Part shown: in pieces, positions 60,200 to 64,000 of the stretch
Layout: every line of letters begins with the position of its first letter
Numbering within the stretch: position 1 is the stretch's first letter
NCBI RefSeq assembly: GCF_003075095.1
Contig: NZ_QCZF01000001.1
Location: 186,001-250,000 of the forward strand
DNA length: 64,000 bases
Direction of reading: 5' to 3'
Source of the DNA: Blastococcus litoris
Lineage (GTDB): Bacteria > Actinomycetota > Actinomycetes > Mycobacteriales > Geodermatophilaceae
The notes under the pieces: model-generated
Database searches by the model: none
What the model was told of the DNA's origin: nothing
What the model saw: only the letters and a program-made list of their open reading frames with translations
Position numbers and translations under genes: made by a program

Positions 60200-61560
60200 A
60201 GCCACCGCTCGTCGTCGTCGGCGACGCGCTGCTCGACGTCGACTTGGTGGGGACGGCGTCCCGGCTCACCCCGGACGCACCCGTGCCCGTCGTCGAGGAC
60301 GTCGATACGCGCGAGCGCCCCGGCGGTGCCGCGCTGGCCGCCGTCATCGCCGCGTCGGCCACCACCCGCGAGGTCGTGCTCGTGGCGCCGATCGACACCG
60401 ACGACGGGGCCCGGCGGCTGCGCGAGCTGCTGGAGGGCCGGGTGCGGCTGGTCGGCATCCCGTCGAGCGGCGGGACCGCGGTCAAGCAGCGGGTGCGGGT
60501 GGGCGACCACTCCGTCGTCCGCCTGGACAGCGGCGCGCCCACCGCGACGCTCGGCCCGCTGCCCGACGAGGCCGCCGCACTCATCCGCGACGCGGCCGCC
60601 GTGCTGGTCGCCGACTACGGGCGGGGGACCACCGCCGCGGCCGACGTGCGGGCCGCGCTGGCCGCCGCCCGGGGGCCGGTGGTCTGGGACCCGCACCCGC
60701 GCGGCGCCGACCCCGTGCCCACCGCCCGGCTGGTGACGCCGAACGCGGCCGAGGCCGCGCGCGTGGTGCCCGAGGTCGCGGGCGAGGGGCTCGCGGCCGT
60801 CGGCGCCCGCGCCGAGGCGCTGATCGCCACCTGGGGCGTGGGCGCCGTGGCCGTGACGATGGGCGCGCGCGGGGCGCTGCTCTCCTACGGCTCGGGTGCG
60901 CCGATGGTCGTGCCGGCGGTCCCGGTGACCGGCGGCGACCCGTGCGGGGCCGGCGACTCGTTCGCGGCCGCCGCGACGATCGCGCTGGCCGACGGCGCCG
61001 TGACCGGCGAGGCGGTGTCGGCCGCCGTCGCGTTCGCCGGAGCATTCGTGGCCGGCGGCGGGGCGTCGGCCTGGGACCGTGCAGAGCCCGCCGAGGGGAA
61101 CGTGGTCGCCGAGCCGGGTGCCGACGGCGTGATCGCGCGGGTCCGTGCCGCCGGGGGCACCGTCGTGGCGACCGGCGGGTGCTTCGACCTGCTGCACCCG
61201 GGGCACGTCGCGACGCTGCGGGCGGCGCGCGGGCTCGGTGACTGCCTGGTCGTCTGCATCAACTCCGACGAGTCGGTGCGCCGGCTGAAGGGCCCGACGC
61301 GGCCGCTGGTCACCGCGACCGACCGGGCACGGGTGCTGGAGGCGCTGGAGTTCGTCGACGCCGTCGTGGTGTTCGACGAGGACACCCCCGCCGAGGTGCT
61401 CGACCGGCTGCGCCCCGACGTCTGGGCGAAGGGCGGGGACTACGCGGGCGCGGACCTGCCCGAGGCCGCGGTGCTGCGCACGTGGGGCGGCCAGGCCGTC
61501 GTCCTGCCCTACCTCGACGGGCACTCCACGACGGCGCTGGTCGAGCGCTCCCGGGTGTGA
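60196..61560 (+). CDS. hldE: HldE-like bifunctional heptose-7-phosphate kinase / heptose-1-phosphate nucleotidyltransferase
   Basis: A 454-residue two-domain protein. Residues 1-about 310 are a PfkB/ribokinase fold with catalytic Asp 254 in 'GDPCGAGDSF'. From about 320 on is a nucleotidyltransferase with 'TGGCFDLLHPGHVATLRAAR' (HxGH at 334-337) and 'INSDESVRRLKGPTRPL'. It phosphorylates heptose 7-phosphate at C1 and, after dephosphorylation by GmhB, adds a nucleotide (ADP in enteric bacteria). The order matches E. coli HldE. GTG 60196; its stop overlaps the final GT9. Confidence 0.93.
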   Translation: MKPPLVVVGDALLDVDLVGTASRLTPDAPVPVVEDVDTRERPGGAALAAVIAASATTREVVLVAPIDTDDGARRLRELLEGRVRLVGIPSSGGTAVKQRVRVGDHSVVRLDSGAPTATLGPLPDEAAALIRDAAAVLVADYGRGTTAAADVRAALAAARGPVVWDPHPRGADPVPTARLVTPNAAEAARVVPEVAGEGLAAVGARAEALIATWGVGAVAVTMGARGALLSYGSGAPMVVPAVPVTGGDPCGAGDSFAAAATIALADGAVTGEAVSAAVAFAGAFVAGGGASAWDRAEPAEGNVVAEPGADGVIARVRAAGGTVVATGGCFDLLHPGHVATLRAARGLGDCLVVCINSDESVRRLKGPTRPLVTATDRARVLEALEFVDAVVVFDEDTPAEVLDRLRPDVWAKGGDYAGADLPEAAVLRTWGGQAVVLPYLDGHSTTALVERSRV

Positions 61561-62501
61561 TGGGACCGCCTGTACAGGAAGCCCCGTCCGCGTTGGTGCT
61601 GCGGCCGCTGGGACTGGGGGACCTGCTCACCGGGGTGCCGGCGATCCGCGCGGTCCGGGCGGCGGTCCCCGACCACCGGCTGGTGCTGGCCACCACCGAG
61701 GCGTTGCGGCCGCTGGCCGAGCTGATCGACGCCGTCGACGAGGTGCTGCCCGCCCGCGAGCTCGAGCCGCTCGACTGGACCGGGCCGCCGCCCGAGCTCG
61801 CGGTGGACCTCCACGGCAAGGGACCGGCGTCGCACGTGGTCGTCGCCGACCTGCACCCGCGGCGGCTGCTGACCTTCGACAGCCCCGGCTACCCGGGCCC
61901 CACCTGGTACGCCGACGAGCACGAGGTGCGGCGCTGGTGCCGACTGGTCTCCGAAGGCCTCGGCGTGGACGCCGACCCGGACGCGCTCGACCTGGCCGTG
62001 CCGGCCGTCCCCCCGCCGGTGACCGGTGCCTCCGTCGTCCACCCGGGCGCTGCCTTCCCCGGGCGCCGGTGGCCGCCCGACCGGTTCGCCGCCGTCGCCC
62101 GCCACCTCGCCGAGCGCGGGCACGACGTCCGCATCACCGGCGGGCCGAGCGAGGTCGAGCTGGCCGCCGAGGTGGCCCGGTCCGCAGGGCTGGGACCGGA
62201 GGCGGTGCTCGCCGGGCGGACGACGTCGCTCGAGCTGGCCGCCGTCGTCGCCGCCGCCCGGCTGGTGGTCTGCGGGGACACCGGCGTCGCGCACCTGGCC
62301 AGCGCCTACCGCCGTCCGTCGGTGGTGCTCTTCGGGCCGGTCTCGCCGGCGCTGTGGGGTCCGCCGCCGCGTGCCCAGCACGTGGTCCTCTGGCACGGGG
62401 ACGGGACCGGCGACCCGTGGGGCACCGGGCTCGACCCCGCCCTGGCGGAGGTCACCGTCGACGAGGTCACGGGGGCGCTGGACGCACTGCCGGAGAAGTA
62501 G
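61560..62501 (+). CDS. Second family GT9 heptosyltransferase-like protein
   Basis: A 313-residue GT9 enzyme: 'ALVLRPLGLGDLLTGVPAIRAVR', 'ASVVHPGAAFPGRRWPPDRFAAVARHLAERGHDVRITGGPSEVELA' and 'VVCGDTGVAHLASAYRRPSVVLFGPVSPALWGPP'. It differs from the GT9 at 56322 and probably adds a second heptose. Last gene of the operon; it overlaps the hldE stop by one base (TGATG), and is followed by a terminator. Ends in TAG. Confidence 0.92.
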   Translation: MGPPVQEAPSALVLRPLGLGDLLTGVPAIRAVRAAVPDHRLVLATTEALRPLAELIDAVDEVLPARELEPLDWTGPPPELAVDLHGKGPASHVVVADLHPRRLLTFDSPGYPGPTWYADEHEVRRWCRLVSEGLGVDADPDALDLAVPAVPPPVTGASVVHPGAAFPGRRWPPDRFAAVARHLAERGHDVRITGGPSEVELAAEVARSAGLGPEAVLAGRTTSLELAAVVAAARLVVCGDTGVAHLASAYRRPSVVLFGPVSPALWGPPPRAQHVVLWHGDGTGDPWGTGLDPALAEVTVDEVTGALDALPEK

Positions 62502-62514
62502 GTCCGCGACGCGT

Positions 62515-62544
62515 GTGCTCTGCCCACAGGAGTGGGCAGAGCAC
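62515..62544. terminator. Bidirectional terminator hairpin
   Basis: GTGCTCTGCCCAC (62515-62527) pairs perfectly with GTGGGCAGAGCAC (62532-62544), a 13-bp stem with loop AGGA, between the heptose operon and the convergent VWA gene. Confidence 0.85.
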
Positions 62545-62562
62545 GAGCGTGCCGAGAGGGAC

Positions 62563-64000
62563 TCAGCCGCGCTGGCGCAGGGCGTCGAACAGCACCGTCT
62601 GCAGGTCCGCCGGGTCGACGGCGGAGTACGCCGCACCGTCGGTGGCGTCGGCGATCTGCTGCAGGGCGGCGAGGTCGGCGTCCGGTCCGAGCGCCACGCC
62701 GATCACCTTGATCGGCCGCTCGGGGTTCGCCTCGGCGGCCAGCTGGATCATCAGGTTCGCCAGCGTGATGCCGCCCGCGTCGTCCTCGTTCGTGCCGTCG
62801 GTGACGACCAGGACGCTGTTGACCGCCGTCGGGTCGTAGTTGTCCCGGGCCGCGCGCACGGCCGCCAGCGTGGTGTCGTACAGCCCCGTCCCGCCCGGGG
62901 TCAGCCGGCCGGGGATGCTGTCGAGCTGGGTGTCGAGCACCTCGCGCTGCGGGCGGCCCTCGGCATCGGCGTCCAGTTCGCGGGTGGGCACCAGTTCGGC
63001 CCAGTCCTGGCCGTTCTCCAGCTGGTAGGCGAACACCCACAGGCCGATGGCGTAGTCGCCGGGCACCAGCGAGAGCGTCGCCTTGGCGGCGTCCCGGGCC
63101 AGCGTGGCCCGCGTCCCGTCGCCGACCGGCGCCTCCATGGACGTCGACACGTCGAACACCGCCAGGATCCGGGACGGCGAGGCGAGGCTCGACAGCCGCG
63201 ACAGCAGCGCCTGGATCGCGGTCGGGTCCAGCTCGAGGGCGGCGGGGGCCGCCTGCTGGATGCCGAAGTCGGCGGCGTCGGTGGGCCCGGCGCCGTCGCG
63301 GTCGCGGAAGCCCGCGTCCACCGCCGCCGTGCGGGCGGTGTCGGAGGTCAGCCGGCGCACCACGGCGTCGACCGCGGCAGCGGCGTCGTCCGACGGGGAG
63401 CCCACCTGGACGATCGGGTAGTCCAGCGACGGGCTGCCCTCGGTCGGGTACACCGCCACCAGGGACGAACCCTCGGCCGCCTGGTTGGTGGCGTAGACCT
63501 CGTGCTCGCTCACCGGGACCAGCGGCGCGTCGGCGCCGCCGGCCTCGCCCGCGGCCAGCCCGTCCGCGGCGGAGACCGACGGCCCGCGCTGGGCGGCGAG
63601 CACCGCCTGCACGACGGCGTTGTCGGCGTCCTCGTCGCTGCCGAGCGCCGTGCGCACCGCGCCGAGCGCGGCCAGGCCCTCGGCGCTGGTCGCCAGGTCC
63701 GGCACGGCCAGGGGCTGCTCGCCGGCGAGGGCCTGCCCCCAGCCGGGAGGAGCGGCAGCCCAGCCGAGCGCCTCCACGGCCTCGCTGCTGGTGCCGAGCA
63801 CCACCGGCGAGGACGCGAAGTTGCCGACGGGCTCCAGGGGCGCGGCGCCGGCCCGCGCGACCCACAGCGAGGAGTCGGGGAGCCAGACGTCGGGCAGCGC
63901 GTCGCCCTCCAGCGCGGAGAGGTCGCCGACGGTCTGCAGCGGCTCCTGCGCCGTCACCTCGGCCTCGGCGCACACCCCGCCGTCGAGCTCGATGGTGTCC
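62563..64000 (-). CDS. VWA-domain extracytoplasmic protein (N-terminus outside the window)
   Basis: The reading frame runs leftward from beyond the window to 62563; at least 478 codons are present. The first half resembles periplasmic solute-binding proteins ('DVWLPDSSLWVARAGAAPLEPVGNFASSPVVLGTSSEAVEALGWAAAPPGWGQAL'). The second half is a von Willebrand A domain with a complete MIDAS start 'AVFDVSTSMEAPVGDGTRATLA' (D-x-S-x-S) and 'VVTDGTNEDD'. Such fusions occur in actinobacteria, usually lipoproteins or membrane-anchored, with unknown role. The true start and any signal peptide lie to the right of the window; the GTG at 63975 is internal. Confidence 0.9.
   Translation of the reverse strand, partial: DTIELDGGVCAEAEVTAQEPLQTVGDLSALEGDALPDVWLPDSSLWVARAGAAPLEPVGNFASSPVVLGTSSEAVEALGWAAAPPGWGQALAGEQPLAVPDLATSAEGLAALGAVRTALGSDEDADNAVVQAVLAAQRGPSVSAADGLAAGEAGGADAPLVPVSEHEVYATNQAAEGSSLVAVYPTEGSPSLDYPIVQVGSPSDDAAAAVDAVVRRLTSDTARTAAVDAGFRDRDGAGPTDAADFGIQQAAPAALELDPTAIQALLSRLSSLASPSRILAVFDVSTSMEAPVGDGTRATLARDAAKATLSLVPGDYAIGLWVFAYQLENGQDWAELVPTRELDADAEGRPQREVLDTQLDSIPGRLTPGGTGLYDTTLAAVRAARDNYDPTAVNSVLVVTDGTNEDDAGGITLANLMIQLAAEANPERPIKVIGVALGPDADLAALQQIADATDGAAYSAVDPADLQTVLFDALRQRG

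Overview
The window is very GC-rich, dense and gene-packed, with GTG starts, ATGA/GTGA stop-start overlaps, an LCP protein, a mycothiol-dependent-type DinB-fold protein, an LAxTG-type surface protein and CGNR, HxlR and MarR regulators. This points to a high-GC actinobacterium. A formate dehydrogenase whose selenocysteine position is a UAG codon points specifically to the Geodermatophilaceae (Blastococcus/Geodermatophilus), where UAG-encoded selenocysteine has been reported.

Layout. 1-3.2 kb: an incomplete PAS protein, small membrane or Cys-rich proteins, a VOC/HxlR pair and a glycosyltransferase-like protein. 3.2-9.9 kb (minus): a seven-gene overlapping operon with a PIG-L deacetylase, a membrane GT2, an exosortase-family protease, an ATP-grasp enzyme, a UDP-GlcNAc 2-epimerase, a HAD phosphatase and a secreted protein with a hydrophobic, Arg-rich tail. 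Its leader carries a repeat arrangement that could switch access to the first ribosome binding site. 10.2-13.7 kb: a surface protein, a remnant of an SGNH hydrolase and a GalE-like epimerase. 13.9-19.2 kb: a three-subunit formate dehydrogenase (molybdopterin alpha subunit with Sec at UAG, four-cluster ferredoxin subunit, NrfD membrane anchor).

19.4-28.2 kb is a loosely packed block with more A/T-ending codons and long non-coding gaps. It holds a Wzx/Wzy-type polysaccharide locus (GT4, Wzz-like, Wzy-like, Wzx-like, serine-acetyltransferase-like, nucleoside-sugar epimerase). 28.2-39.1 kb supplies the rest of that pathway in ordinary high-GC sequence: a WbaP-like initiating transferase, a low-molecular-weight tyrosine phosphatase, an LCP ligase, UDP-glucose dehydrogenase, a GT87-like mannosyltransferase and RmlB/RmlD.

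39.1-54.7 kb is mixed housekeeping: a peptide deformylase paired with an unknown protein, a PHP phosphoesterase, a DoxX-like protein, GtrA, a PAP2-diacylglycerol kinase fusion, a CGNR regulator opposite an MFS exporter, tRNA-Ser(GCU) and tRNA-Arg(ACG), a class A penicillin-binding protein, an FMN alpha-hydroxyacid dehydrogenase, a secreted protein that appears to start at ATC, and MarR. 54.8-62.5 kb is a seven-gene operon that makes and transfers an activated heptose (GT2-GmhB fusion, GmhA, HldE, two GT9, two GT4-like). The window ends inside a VWA-domain protein.

The most notable item is the UAG-selenocysteine formate dehydrogenase. The UAG lies in the conserved active-site motif, the same frame is open for 908 more codons after it, and a bacterial-type SECIS hairpin follows with its GGUC loop 18 nt after the codon. 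UAG is also used as an ordinary stop by several genes here, so the codon has two meanings.
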